Shown here: positions 8,187 to 16,226 of the stretch, piece after piece
Layout of the letters: each line of letters starts with the position of its first letter
Position numbering within the stretch: position 1 is the first letter of the stretch
Assembly (NCBI GenBank): GCA_963677455.1
Contig: OY781971.1
Coordinates: 3,162,001-3,226,000 of the forward strand
Reading direction: 5' to 3'
Source of the DNA: Draconibacterium sp963677455
Lineage (GTDB): Bacteria > Bacteroidota > Bacteroidia > Bacteroidales > Prolixibacteraceae
DNA length: 64,000 bases
Program-made: the position numbers and the translations under genes
The notes under the pieces: generated by a model
Database searches by the model: none
What the model saw: the letters and a program-made list of their open reading frames with translations, nothing else
What the model was told of the DNA's origin: nothing

Positions 8187-9005
8187 TTACGATCGTCCAT
8201 CAAGTTGTTTCTGTTCAAGAACATTTTCTGAAACGAGAAAAACAACAGGCTTCCCTGAAACAGGATTTGTTCGGGTTATCACAACAGTTTCATAAACTGC
8301 TTCAATATCCTGATAATTTAAAACATCTGCAGGCGAACCGGTTTTGTGTAAACGGCCATTATTCATCATTATCAAAGAATCGCAATATTCCCCGGCGAGA
8401 TTCAAGTCATGAATAATCATCAGAATTGTGAGTTTCAGCTTCTGACTTAAACGCCGGATTAAATTAAGGATTTGAACCTGGTGAGAAATATCGAGATGCG
8501 AAGTAGGTTCGTCTAACAATAACAGTTGAGGTTCCTGAGTTAGTGCGCGTGCAATTCCTGCAAGCTGCTGTTCCCCACCACTAAGCGCGTTCATATTTTT
8601 GTATCTCAGCCTATCAACACCTGTGAGTTTCATGTATTTTTGGGCGATTTCAATATCTTCTCTGCTTTCGAAAAACTGAAATTGCCTGCGGTAAGGCAAA
8701 CGCCCCATCAACACATATTCTTCAACTGTCATCGCGCCAGCTTCTATTGTTTGCGTAACAATAGCAACGTTTTGAGCGCGTGTTTTCAAATCCATTTTTT
8801 GAATAGATGTACCATTCAAAATACTTTTTCCTGATAAAGGATAAAGTTCAGCAGCAATTCCTTTAAAAAGGGTTGTTTTACCGGAACCATTAGGGCCAAT
8901 TATTCCTACAAAATTTCCTTTCTGAACCTCGAAATTTATATCTTTCAAAACAAACTTACCCGGATATCCGCAGGAAAAATGATCTATTTTAAAGAAAGGT
9001 TCCAT
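8187..9005 (-). CDS. btuD: Cobalamin ABC transporter ATP-binding protein
   Basis: 272 residues of the FecE/BtuD ATPase family. Walker A is GPNGSGKTT (about 37-45), the Q-loop lies in VTQTIE, the signature is LSGGEQQ (about 141-147), Walker B is LLLLDEPTSHLD, and the H-loop is IIHDLN. It powers vitamin B12 import across the inner membrane with the permease encoded 9 bp upstream. It is the last gene of the btuF-btuC-btuD operon, and the cobalamin riboswitch at the operon head identifies the substrate; without it a siderophore would be equally possible. Confidence 0.92.
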   Translation of the reverse strand: MEPFFKIDHFSCGYPGKFVLKDINFEVQKGNFVGIIGPNGSGKTTLFKGIAAELYPLSGKSILNGTSIQKMDLKTRAQNVAIVTQTIEAGAMTVEEYVLMGRLPYRRQFQFFESREDIEIAQKYMKLTGVDRLRYKNMNALSGGEQQLAGIARALTQEPQLLLLDEPTSHLDISHQVQILNLIRRLSQKLKLTILMIIHDLNLAGEYCDSLIMMNNGRLHKTGSPADVLNYQDIEAVYETVVITRTNPVSGKPVVFLVSENVLEQKQLDGRS

Positions 9006-9014
9006 TAAAACTTT

Positions 9015-10025
9015 TTAATTCAACTTAAAATTCGAACGCGACTGGCTCAATACAATTATAAATACGATACCACCAACAAGGCCGGTTATTACGCCAATAG
9101 GCAACTCGTTGGGCGAAATGATTGTACGTGCAACCGTATCGCTTAAAACAAGGAAAATAGCACCTCCGAGAAATGAGCCTCCCAAAAGAATACGGTAATC
9201 ATTTCCTATTACCAAACGAATAGTATGCGGAATTACAAGACCAACAAAGCCAATTACTCCGGCAACCGCTACTGCAATTCCGGTTAACAACGAGGCCAGA
9301 AAAAACAATATCCGAACCGAAAGATTTGTATTAATTCCCAAATGACGTGCTTTTGCCTCGCCCAGGCGTAAAGCATTTAATGGTTGCGCAAACAAATAAC
9401 TAACAAGCAATCCGAACAACGAAGCATAAAATGCAATCCGAATCAGTGTGTCGTTCGATTCGTCGAGCGAACCCATCACCCAAAAAACAATGCTTTGTAC
9501 ATTATCTGTTGTGGTGGTTGACATTAAAAACATCATGGCCGATGAAGATACAAAACTCACCATCACCCCAATAAGCAACATACTGTTTATATTCAGGCCT
9601 TCTCGTTTCGCACTTAAGAAATACACCATAAACAGCGTAACAATAGCTCCCAAAAAACCGAACAATGGCAATGCAAGAAAAGTAAGGGTATTCAACCCAA
9701 ATACAATGGCAATAGAAACCCCCAAGGCTGCCCCGCCTGAAATACCAAGCGTATAAGGTTCAACTAAAGGATTCCGGTAAATACCTTGTAAAATGGCTCC
9801 CGACAAACTCAATCCACCGCCAACTGCTATCGCCAATACCAGACGCGGAATTCTGATTTTTGTTAAAACCGTATATTCAATCGAACTTTTGTGTGCCAGT
9901 ATTTGCGGTAAATCCCAAATGCTTAGGCTAACTTCGCCCGACAATAACGAGATTACGATAGAGACCACAAGCAAAAAAAACAACACCAGAAAAAAAAGCC
10001 CCCATTTCAGATATTTACTTCTCAT
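9015..10025 (-). CDS. btuC: Cobalamin ABC transporter permease (FecCD family)
   Basis: 336 residues with about ten hydrophobic helices, the size and pattern of FecCD/BtuC permeases. Family landmarks are RIPRLVLAIAVGGGLSLSGAILQG near the N-terminus, NPLVEPYTLGISGGAALG (about 85-102), the coupling-region GVIGFVGLVIPHTIRL near 255-270, and ELPIGVITGLVGG near the end. Two copies form the translocation path, each contacting one ATPase. It lies 9 bp downstream of the binding-protein gene. Substrate assignment to cobalamin rests on the riboswitch. Confidence 0.93.
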   Translation of the reverse strand: MRSKYLKWGLFFLVLFFLLVVSIVISLLSGEVSLSIWDLPQILAHKSSIEYTVLTKIRIPRLVLAIAVGGGLSLSGAILQGIYRNPLVEPYTLGISGGAALGVSIAIVFGLNTLTFLALPLFGFLGAIVTLFMVYFLSAKREGLNINSMLLIGVMVSFVSSSAMMFLMSTTTTDNVQSIVFWVMGSLDESNDTLIRIAFYASLFGLLVSYLFAQPLNALRLGEAKARHLGINTNLSVRILFFLASLLTGIAVAVAGVIGFVGLVIPHTIRLVIGNDYRILLGGSFLGGAIFLVLSDTVARTIISPNELPIGVITGLVGGIVFIIVLSQSRSNFKLN

Positions 10026-10034
10026 GCTTCAGTA

Positions 10035-10850
10035 CTATTCGCTTACAAACCGGTACACATCTTCTAACGCGCTCACAAAATTAGCAGGCGTTGGACTGCA
10101 AGATGTTTCGGAATCAATTAAAAATACTTTGTTGTTTTTAACAGCATTTATCTGCTCGAATTTTTCCCAGACTTGCATTTCTTCGGCGCCAAAGCCGCCC
10201 ATAGTTGCAATAATTATTACATCTGGATTTTGTACCAGCACACTCTCGCGGGTAATTGTACCTTTGGTTAAACCGGCAGCTATATTTATACCGTTACAAA
10301 ACGTAATAAAATCGCTCATAAAAGTATGGTCCAACACCGTAAAAACCGGGTTGGCTCCTAACTGAAAAAATATTTTATTATGTGAATTTTCTTGAGCCAG
10401 GTCTGTTATTTCCGCCACTCTTTTTCGGGCTTTCGCAACTTCACTTTGCGCTTTCTCCTGCGCGCCTACCAGTTGGCCAATATGCAAAGTCTGTTCGCAA
10501 ATCTCGTTAAAATTCTTTGGAGTTTCCATTACTTCCACTTTGAGCCCGAGTTTTTCTATCGCCTCAATATCCTGTGATTTAGTTAGCTTCATTGCAAGCA
10601 CCAAATCTGGTTTTAATGCAAATAAAGTTTCCACATTCACATCAACGGCACTACCTACTTGCGGAACATCGTCTTTTTGTGCCACAAAACAAAAGCTGGT
10701 GCAACCAACCAGTTTATCTTCGGCACCAATCTGGTAAAGAATTTGGGTAACCGACGGCGCAAGTGATACTACACGCTGTACCTTCTGTGCAAAAACAGAA
10801 AAACCGGTCAAAAAAACTAAAAACGAAAGGATCGCTCTTTTAACAGTCAT
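10035..10850 (-). CDS. btuF: Periplasmic cobalamin-binding protein
   Basis: 271 residues with an N-terminal signal peptide (FLVFLTGFSVFAQ) and a BtuF/FhuD-type class III binding fold. The N-lobe starts RVVSLAPSVTQILYQIGA, a long helix bridges about residues 130-155, and the C-lobe contains FQLGANPVFTV and PDVIIIATMGG. There is no lipobox, so it is soluble in the periplasm. It delivers cobalamin to the BtuC/BtuD complex. First gene of the operon, about 90 bp downstream of the end of the cobalamin riboswitch. Confidence 0.9.
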   Translation of the reverse strand: MTVKRAILSFLVFLTGFSVFAQKVQRVVSLAPSVTQILYQIGAEDKLVGCTSFCFVAQKDDVPQVGSAVDVNVETLFALKPDLVLAMKLTKSQDIEAIEKLGLKVEVMETPKNFNEICEQTLHIGQLVGAQEKAQSEVAKARKRVAEITDLAQENSHNKIFFQLGANPVFTVLDHTFMSDFITFCNGINIAAGLTKGTITRESVLVQNPDVIIIATMGGFGAEEMQVWEKFEQINAVKNNKVFLIDSETSCSPTPANFVSALEDVYRFVSE

Positions 10851-10937
10851 TTATTCTAAGATTTACCCGGATAAAAGCAGAATCATTTTAAGAATGAATC
10901 CGAAACTTTGTCCCCGAAGTTCGTTCATTGTTTAAAA

Positions 10938-11095
10938 TTGGCAGGTTTTCTGGCTTGCCTCGTTAATTGCTGCCTTCCCATCCTGAGCATTCAGAATAGT
11001 GGCCGAAGTACAATTAATTTAAGTAAGGCGTACAGCTGCGGGTACAGCTCCCGACTTTAACGGGATTCCCTTTAAATGCATATGCATTACCAATT
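10938..11095 (-). promoter_or_regulatory. Cobalamin riboswitch
   Basis: Reading the minus strand from 11095, the classical blocks appear in order: an A/G-rich P2-P3 entry ending GGGAATCCC, the B12-box-type core AGCTGTACCCGCAGCTGTA, a P7 region CTTCGGCCACT, GGATGGGAAGGC, and the closing GCCAGAAAACCTGCC at 10958-10941 that forms P1. It heads the btuFCD operon and should switch expression off when adenosylcobalamin is abundant. Confidence 0.93.
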
Positions 11096-11100
11096 GACCG

Positions 11101-11108
11101 CAAAGGTA
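11101..11108 (-). promoter_or_regulatory. -7 promoter box of the btu operon
   Basis: CAAAGGTA on plus reads TACCTTTG on minus, exact TAnnTTTG, placed directly before the riboswitch so that the RNA starts near 11094. Confidence 0.6.
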
Positions 11109-11180
11109 GTAAAAATTTTAGGTGGTGAGAGCTTGTAGAATAAAGCCGATGATTTACCGTATTTTGTTTTTAGCCTGTAT

Positions 11181-11270
11181 GACGGTTACTTATATGTTGT
11201 CGGGGCAGATTTCGAGGCGCGTTGCTGCAAGAAAGACTTCGGGCAGGATTTGTTTAATTTGTATTTATCT
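11181..11270 (-). repeat. Degenerate attC-like site 1 (distal end of cassette array)
   Basis: Plus strand GACGGTTACTTATATGTTGT followed by CGGGGCAGATTTCGAGGCG is a diverged copy of the left arm shared by the other sites (ACGGTTGG.ACATGTTGTCGGGGCGGATTTCGGAG). The opposite arm has decayed. It abuts the stop codon of the adjacent small gene. Confidence 0.5.
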
Positions 11271-11460
11271 AATTATCAATTTTTCCCTTGTCAGTTTTGA
11301 AAGATAAAATCTGACTGATTATTAGCATTAGCATAGCCAACATTACTGCATAGTTTCCCTTGTTATCAGAACCAAATAAATCTCTGTAGTCAATTATAAA
11401 GAATTCTACAATTATTATTGCTGTTGCTGCGATAATTAGTCCAATTCTATATTTTTTCAT
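11269..11460 (-). CDS. Small two-TM membrane protein (cassette gene)
   Basis: 63 residues from ATG 11460. Two hydrophobic helices (about 5-22, RIGLIIAATAIIIVEFF, and 35-52, AVMLAMLMLIISQILSF) are joined by a short polar loop with RDLFGSDNKGNY; the tail is basic. The frame continues upstream to 11508, but that part reads attC-like sequence. Its stop codon touches attC-like site 1, as expected for an integron cassette gene. Function unknown. Confidence 0.6.
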   Translation of the reverse strand: MKKYRIGLIIAATAIIIVEFFIIDYRDLFGSDNKGNYAVMLAMLMLIISQILSFKTDKGKIDN

Positions 11461-11496
11461 TCCGTTATGTATCCAATTGTTACTAATTTTCAAACT

Positions 11497-11634
11497 TACC
11501 GGTAACACGTTTGTGCATGATTAGTTATTAAATCACCTGCAGGCTCACTCCTGCTGCAAAATCAGCCGTTGCTTTATTCTTTTTCGTTTGGTGTGGCACA
11601 AAACCACAAAAAATTATAGCTATGGTTGTAACCA
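11497..11634 (-). repeat. attC-like site 2
   Basis: A dyad-symmetric spacer: GGTAACACG at the left end against GTTGTAACC at the right end, with an inner CTGCAGG...CCTGCTGCA hairpin. Its sequence differs from the majority type. It ends 4 bp before the stop codon of the GNAT gene. Confidence 0.55.
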
Positions 11635-11638
11635 GTTT

Positions 11639-12505
11639 TTATCCTAATTCAAACGTTGTTATTCCAAATACTTTATTAACAGCCATTTTCGGGTGCTTAC
11701 CATAGTACATTCTCGCACATTCAAAAATATATTTGGCCTTATATTTCTTCACTAATCCAACCGCTCCTTTATTTATTACGGGAATATCAAGATACACGGG
11801 TTTTCCTATAGCCGAGTTTAAACATGCTTTATATAACTCCTCAGCAATTTCAACAGTATCTGCAAACAGAGGACCTATCTTATACCCAGAATTAACTTTT
11901 CGAACGATTGCATAACCATTAATCGCATTCTTTTCCGAAAACTTGAAGGATTTGCTATGGGGAATCACTAGCCAATTCTTTAAAAATTCTCTCCTCTCAT
12001 AACCCAAACATTCTGAATCGTAATCAACCAATTTTTCAAAATCCGCTGTTTTAATAATCGATAGGGCACTGCCAACTGATATTTTTTGACCGACACACTC
12101 ATATCTTTCATCTCTAAAGGCTATGTTAAAGCCTCCTTTTTCATAAAAAGGCTGCATTTCAACTACTCCATCCATGCCAATAGTTGCACTGTCCTTAAGT
12201 CTTCCAATTAAAAGATTTCTTCTTAAATACCACAACTTTTTTCCAATTCCCTGGCCTCGGAAATTAGGATGAACGATAAACAATCCCATAAATCCAAACT
12301 CATGATTATAAGAAACGACAGCTCCTCCGGCAATTAATGTATCCTTAAAATAAAATCCATAATATCCGTCTGGGTCGGTTTTCCAAAACACATCAAAATC
12401 GTTTTCGCCAGGATTCCAACCTTCTTTTTCTGCCCAATTGATCAAAGTTCTCAAGTCATTCTTGTCGAGTTTTCTTAATTCTAAGTTTTCTACATTTATC
12501 TGCAC
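11639..12505 (-). CDS. GNAT family N-acetyltransferase (cassette gene)
   Basis: 288 residues from a GTG at 12505. The N-terminal half is a GNAT domain with the acetyl-CoA pyrophosphate-binding motif A at about 76-95 (LFIVHPNFRGQGIGKKL; R/Q-x-x-G-x-G core). The C-terminal half (about 145-285) matches the second domain of YitH/Acetyltransf_18-type proteins (YAIVRKVNSGYKIGPLFAD). Such proteins transfer acetyl groups from acetyl-CoA to an amine; the acceptor cannot be read here. It lies alone between two attC-like sites with the stop codon 4 bp from site 2. GNATs are among the commonest integron cassette products. Confidence 0.85.
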   Translation of the reverse strand: MQINVENLELRKLDKNDLRTLINWAEKEGWNPGENDFDVFWKTDPDGYYGFYFKDTLIAGGAVVSYNHEFGFMGLFIVHPNFRGQGIGKKLWYLRRNLLIGRLKDSATIGMDGVVEMQPFYEKGGFNIAFRDERYECVGQKISVGSALSIIKTADFEKLVDYDSECLGYERREFLKNWLVIPHSKSFKFSEKNAINGYAIVRKVNSGYKIGPLFADTVEIAEELYKACLNSAIGKPVYLDIPVINKGAVGLVKKYKAKYIFECARMYYGKHPKMAVNKVFGITTFELG

Positions 12506-12535
12506 TTTTTTGGTCTATTTATATTATCGTTTAAA

Positions 12536-12672
12536 TGGGCCACAACGTTGGTACATGTTGTCGGTACAAATTCTCGGAGAGCGTTCCTGTTCGAAGGACA
12601 CGGAACATGCGAAGTGCCGAGAACTTGCGGGAACCACTGTCCGCCCTATATTTTATACCCATTGTTGGCAGT
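12536..12672 (-). repeat. attC-like site 3
   Basis: Left end GGCCACAACGTTGGTACATGT, right end CCATTGTTGGCAG, so on the minus strand GCCAAC...GTTGTGGC bracket the site. The inner part carries the shared CTCGGAGAGCGTTCCTG / AAGGACACGGAAC hairpin. It separates the SMR and GNAT genes. Confidence 0.7.
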
Positions 12673-12700
12673 ATGTGCTTTTATTGTTTTTTGTCCGTTT

Positions 12701-13027
12701 TTAATGTGAAACTACTTTCAGTCCGATAATTGAAGCAATTAAGGTAGTAATGAAAAATAGTCGCCAAAATGTTGCTGGTTCTTTAAAAATCAATATTCCA
12801 ATTAAAACTGTTCCAACGGCACCAATGCCTGTCCATACCGCATATGCCGTACCAATAGGTAGTTGCTGGGTCACTCTTACAAGAAGAAACATACTTATTC
12901 CCAGAGAAACCAAGAATCCGATGTACCAATAAGTTGTTTCAATTCCTGTTGCTTCTTTTGCTTTTCCAAGACAAGCCGCAAAGGCAACTTCAAAAAGTCC
13001 GGCAATTATTAATAGTATCCAATTCAT
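12701..13027 (-). CDS. SMR family exporter, Gdx/SugE type (cassette gene)
   Basis: 108 residues with four membrane helices, the normal SMR length. The conserved membrane-embedded Glu is in helix 1 (AGLFEVAFAACLG, Glu13). The segment LPIGTAYAVWTGIGAVG is diagnostic of the SugE/Gdx subtype rather than EmrE/Qac. Gdx proteins work as antiparallel dimers that export guanidinium in exchange for protons, and some export small quaternary ammonium compounds. No guanidine riboswitch is visible upstream; the 5' side is an attC-like site. Both Qac and Gdx SMR genes are common cassette cargo. Confidence 0.88.
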   Translation of the reverse strand: MNWILLIIAGLFEVAFAACLGKAKEATGIETTYWYIGFLVSLGISMFLLVRVTQQLPIGTAYAVWTGIGAVGTVLIGILIFKEPATFWRLFFITTLIASIIGLKVVSH

Positions 13028-13089
13028 TCGTTATTAATTTCTATCTACATTATTTGTCAATCTTCAATTTCGGTCTGTTATTGCATTAC

Positions 13090-13213
13090 TGCCAATGGTG
13101 GTGTGGCGGCATAAGCTCGTGGCGGGATTTCGGAGAGCGTTCCTCAATGTTATGAGAATCCAGCAAACGACACCCCACGAACCCCGCAATGCAATTTACA
13201 ATTGTTATGCCCA
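13090..13213 (-). repeat. attC-like site 4
   Basis: Left end ACTGCCAATGGTGGTGTGGCGG, right end ACAATTGTTATGCCC; the arms pair imperfectly (CGTGGCGGG... with CCCCGCAATG). The inner GATTTCGGAGAGCGTTCCT block is shared with sites 3, 5, 7 and 9. It separates the lipoprotein and SMR genes. Confidence 0.68.
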
Positions 13214-13271
13214 GTTTTTATTTCATTTTGACATGAATTGATCCTATTGTTTTTTAATCTGAAATAGTCCT

Positions 13272-13703
13272 TTAATATTCGTATAAAACCTGATCTCCTG
13301 AGTTCGTTAGGTATAGCAATACCTTATTCCCACTGACTCGTAAATCACGAATATCGAATGTTATTTCTTCTCCAAAATAAGCATCACATAGTTCTTGATT
13401 TTTCAATGACAATCTTAAATTTCTTTGAGGAGGGTCGGAATAAAGAATGACTCCAGAATCAATTAACTTTACTTCCCAAGAACTTCCACTGCACCCACTT
13501 GATGCAAAATTTATTTTTAAACAATTATTATCTATTTCAGCACTAATTATTGTAAGCTGATCATTTGGCTCAGTATTGTACTGGTCTCCATCTACGATTA
13601 CTGATTTATCACAAACTATTGATGAATTATCAGTTTCTTTATCACAATAAGTAAAAGTCAATCCGATAATAATTGTTGCAAATAATGATTTTAAGACTTT
13701 CAT
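13272..13703 (-). CDS. Small lipoprotein of unknown function (cassette gene)
   Basis: 143 residues. The N-terminus is a lipoprotein-like signal (KSLFATIIIGLTFTYC) with the lipidation Cys at about position 20, so it should be anchored to the cell envelope. The mature part is short and beta-rich with further cysteines (SSIVCDK, NNCLKI, SGCSGSSWEVKL, NQELCDAYFG), suggesting two disulphides in an oxidising compartment. It resembles the many small Bacteroidota secreted lipoproteins without assigned function. It is the only gene between attC-like sites 4 and 5 and points the same way as all other cassette genes. Confidence 0.68.
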   Translation of the reverse strand: MKVLKSLFATIIIGLTFTYCDKETDNSSIVCDKSVIVDGDQYNTEPNDQLTIISAEIDNNCLKINFASSGCSGSSWEVKLIDSGVILYSDPPQRNLRLSLKNQELCDAYFGEEITFDIRDLRVSGNKVLLYLTNSGDQVLYEY

Positions 13704-13756
13704 AATTCTGTTTTATAGAAAGATGTAGATTCTTAATATTTAGTTGCGTCAAATGT

Positions 13757-13908
13757 ACTACAACGGTTGGGACATGTTGTCGGGGCGGATTTCGGAGAGC
13801 GTTCCTGTCCGAAGGACACGGAACTGCGAAACGAGCTCTTGATAGCTATCGGGGCGTAGTTGGCGTACCACCGAACCCTGCCCTGAAATATCTACTGTGT
13901 TAGCACAC
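13757..13908 (-). repeat. attC-like site 5
   Basis: Left end TACTACAACGGTTGGGACAT, right end TCTACTGTGTTAGCAC. The outer arms align to each other as an imperfect inverted repeat. The site is longer than its sisters because of an extra segment containing GATAGCTATC at about 13842-13851. It ends 6 bp from the stop codon of the ClbS/DfsB gene. Confidence 0.72.
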
Positions 13909-13914
13909 GTTTTT

Positions 13915-14454
13915 TCATTCAGTAACCTTCTTTTTATGTGCTTTCAATTTCTTTGTCGCCCATTCATAATGACTTGAAGTGGCAGATACGCAATAACTTC
14001 CGAGTGTTGTTGTCCCTGTCCAATCGAAAAATTGTTTTGAGAAAAGTTCGTCATTGGAAAATTTCTGTATTATTTCCAGTACAGCTTTATGGCTTTCTTT
14101 AAGCATTTCTCTTGCATTCTCAAGTTTAGTATTTTGATGTTCTTTCCAAAATTCAACGTTCATTTCTCCATATGTTTTCCAGTTGTATGGTTTGGGAAGG
14201 AAATCTTTTTTATTTCCAGTCACATTGGACTGAACCCAGTTTAAAAGTAACTGATGCCATTCATAGAGATGGATTAGTACGTCTCTGAGATTTTTATCCC
14301 TTTTCCAATGCGCTTCCTTTTTCTTTAAATCGTCAGAAAAATCAAACTCCATATTCAACTCTTTGTCTGTCATTGAATCAATTAATTTCCACAACTTTTC
14401 AAAGTTCGAATTTGCTGCTTCAATTAAGTCTTTTTTTGTTGTCGGTCTTGCCAC
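13915..14454 (-). CDS. ClbS/DfsB family four-helix bundle protein (cassette gene)
   Basis: 179 residues of the DinB-like superfamily, ClbS/DfsB branch. The N-terminus MARPTTKKDLIEAANSNFEK is typical of the family. A central LRDVLIHLYEWHQLLLNW carries the conserved His, and the C-terminal SATSSHYEWATKKL a second His, consistent with a helical bundle. ClbS in E. coli hydrolyses the colibactin cyclopropane and protects the producer; most relatives are of unknown substrate. As a cassette gene a detoxification role is plausible but not shown. Stop codon lies 6 bp from attC-like site 5. Confidence 0.85.
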   Translation of the reverse strand: MARPTTKKDLIEAANSNFEKLWKLIDSMTDKELNMEFDFSDDLKKKEAHWKRDKNLRDVLIHLYEWHQLLLNWVQSNVTGNKKDFLPKPYNWKTYGEMNVEFWKEHQNTKLENAREMLKESHKAVLEIIQKFSNDELFSKQFFDWTGTTTLGSYCVSATSSHYEWATKKLKAHKKKVTE

Positions 14455-14475
14455 TTTATATCTTTGTTTAATTTC

Positions 14476-14575
14476 TGACTAACGCAAAAACTAGTTACTG
14501 ATTTTCAGTCGTTTAGATTTTACTCAAATTTATCATTTTTTAGCTCATTTTCGCACCCCATTTTACGTTAGCAAC
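14476..14575 (-). repeat. attC-like site 6
   Basis: The shortest site, 100 bp: left end GACTAACGCAAAAACTAG, right end CCCCATTTTACGTTAGCAAC. The ends are inverted copies (CTAACGcaaaa / ttttaCGTTAG), with an AT-rich inside different from the majority type. It ends 6 bp from the stop codon of the first S41 gene. Confidence 0.7.
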
Positions 14576-14581
14576 TTTACT

Positions 14582-15916
14582 TTATTCTAATTTATTCAGT
14601 AGTCTATTCAAAATTGGATCTTCCTGCATCATATATTCCCTTGCCACGTACGGGATTTCAATATCTGGCACTAAGATTCCATCTGATTTTTTGGTATTCT
14701 CATTATACTGAACAGTCGAAACAATTAAATTGGAGTAAGCCCATGTACTTATTACATCTCCAAAAAATAATGAATTGTGTTCAAGTGATTCTCCAACCAG
14801 CCTTCCTAAATTGTTATATTGGAAGATATTTGCAAATGAAGCGGCAACAGAAGCTGTTGATTTGTCAATCATCAAATAGTAATTCATTTCTCCCTGGTAA
14901 AGGCCTTTTTTTAGAGGCACTTTACGAAATGTCAGTTTATCTGGAAACTCAACAAGTTCACCTCTTTTATGGCTTTTAAGAAATTTGTAATCCTTTTCCG
15001 TTTTTGATGAAACTTTTATGAATTGAGATTTCATATAAGTCAAAGAATCTTTATCAGATAGTAATGAAAACATTGCATCTAATTTATAACCACTTCCCCC
15101 TGTGTTCCCTCTTAAATCAATAATGAAATTTCGATATCCTTTTTTTCTGGTTTTTTCTATCTGCTTCTTTAGTTCTTTGTAGATAATTTTATTCCCCGTA
15201 AAACTCGATATTTTACAATACCCCGTTGCATATTCGTCAATTACATGCCCTGTGCAATACCTTTCTCCGGTTGCATGATTAAAACCTACACCATCTACGG
15301 TAAATTCTTTAACTGCTCCTTTTCTATTAACAACGATTTGATAGTTTTCAGAATAGGTTAATTGAGATTGCAACTGCATAACGTATCCGTCAATTGATCT
15401 CCATGTTGGATAAATATATTTCTTAAATTCATCTATTTCATATCCATTTATAGATAATAGTTGATCACCCTTTTTTAAACTTTCTGTATATGATTTTTTG
15501 ATCAGTAAAGTGTCATTAATATTATAAATTTCAAAAGGCAAAGATTTAATGTCCTTAAATTTTCCTTGAAACCCACTATCTACTTGTAAACTGGGATAAT
15601 AAATTAAGTGTGGGTCTACATAATGAAACAAATCGGTAAGACGTCTCATTTCCAGGGTAAAATCAACCTCATTTAATAATCTACCTTCATTATCACTTAA
15701 AATTTTAGCAGCTACAGAGTCAACCGAAGCTGTGTCGATTCCTAAATAGGCATTGGGATGGAAATTCTCAATAACTAGCCTCAGGGTGTCAATTTTCTCT
15801 TTAGTAATTGTCAGTGTTTGTTTAGGGCGAATAAGTTCATAGTTGATTTTTTGTGCGGAAGCATAGCTTCCAAATTGTATTGCTACTAGTATTAATAAAA
15901 AAATCTTTCTGTTCAT
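14582..15916 (-). CDS. Secreted S41 family peptidase 1 (cassette gene)
   Basis: 444 residues with a signal peptide (FLLILVAIQFGSYASAQ). A helical N-terminal region (about 40-115) is followed by a PDZ-like segment (KKGDQLLSINGYEIDEF, about 145) and the S41/tail-specific protease core: FIIDLRGNTGGSGYKLDAMF (about 265-285) and YYLMIDKSTASVAASFANIF, where the Ser of TAS is the expected nucleophile (about 355). A charged partner such as the usual Lys is not obvious. Presumably a periplasmic peptidase. It is unusually long for a gene cassette. The next cassette carries a second, distantly related S41 gene. Confidence 0.82.
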   Translation of the reverse strand: MNRKIFLLILVAIQFGSYASAQKINYELIRPKQTLTITKEKIDTLRLVIENFHPNAYLGIDTASVDSVAAKILSDNEGRLLNEVDFTLEMRRLTDLFHYVDPHLIYYPSLQVDSGFQGKFKDIKSLPFEIYNINDTLLIKKSYTESLKKGDQLLSINGYEIDEFKKYIYPTWRSIDGYVMQLQSQLTYSENYQIVVNRKGAVKEFTVDGVGFNHATGERYCTGHVIDEYATGYCKISSFTGNKIIYKELKKQIEKTRKKGYRNFIIDLRGNTGGSGYKLDAMFSLLSDKDSLTYMKSQFIKVSSKTEKDYKFLKSHKRGELVEFPDKLTFRKVPLKKGLYQGEMNYYLMIDKSTASVAASFANIFQYNNLGRLVGESLEHNSLFFGDVISTWAYSNLIVSTVQYNENTKKSDGILVPDIEIPYVAREYMMQEDPILNRLLNKLE

Positions 15917-15938
15917 TTGTATTGGTTATTTTGTATTG

Positions 15939-16188
15939 TTGCTAACGGCAGTCTGTCTAAAAAGTAAAATTAAGCCGTTGAGATTTCAATATTTTATTCT
16001 TTTTAAAGTCAGCTACCCAAATAATTCTTTCATGGAAAGAGGTTTTTAGACAGTCTGACGGTTGGTACATGTTGTCGTTGCGGATTTCGAAGAGTGTTCC
16101 TGTCCGAAGGACACGGAACTGCGAAACGAGAATCCGCAGTTGGCGTACCACTATACCCGCCCTGCAATATGTACTGTGTTAGGCACCG
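15939..16188 (-). repeat. attC-like site 7, interrupted by a MITE
   Basis: Outer ends are TTGCTAACGG (left) and ACTGTGTTAGGCAC (right), i.e. GCTAAC/GTTAGGC, close to or matching the integron RYYYAAC/GTTRRRY boxes. Removing the 109-bp insert and one ACGG restores the same TAACGGTTGG.ACATGTTGTCG arm seen in site 8. The inner hairpin is GTGTTCCTGTCCGAAGGACACGGAAC. Confidence 0.75.
15949..16057. mobile_element. MITE-like element, copy 1
   Basis: 109 bp with terminal inverted repeats CAGTCTGTCTAAAAA / TTTTTAGACAGTCTG (one mismatch in 15). It is flanked by a 4-bp direct repeat ACGG (15945-15948 and 16058-16061), the expected target duplication. Non-coding, so non-autonomous. It differs from copy 2 at five positions, all transitions. 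Confidence 0.8.
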
Positions 16189-16226
16189 TACTTTTTTTAT
16201 TTTGTTGCTCTGTCAGAATAAGAGTT

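Noticed and set aside
12535..12729. Plus-strand frames across the cassette spacers, also at 11122-11307, 16062-16279, 17437-17658 and 19159-19377
   Set aside because: They read through the palindromic repeats on the strand opposite to all cassette genes. The shared peptide words come from the shared DNA repeats.
15957..16151. 64-codon minus-strand frame, with a near copy at 19047-19253
   Set aside because: Both frames consist of attC-like sequence plus the MITE. They resemble each other only because the repeats do, and neither has a leader or family.
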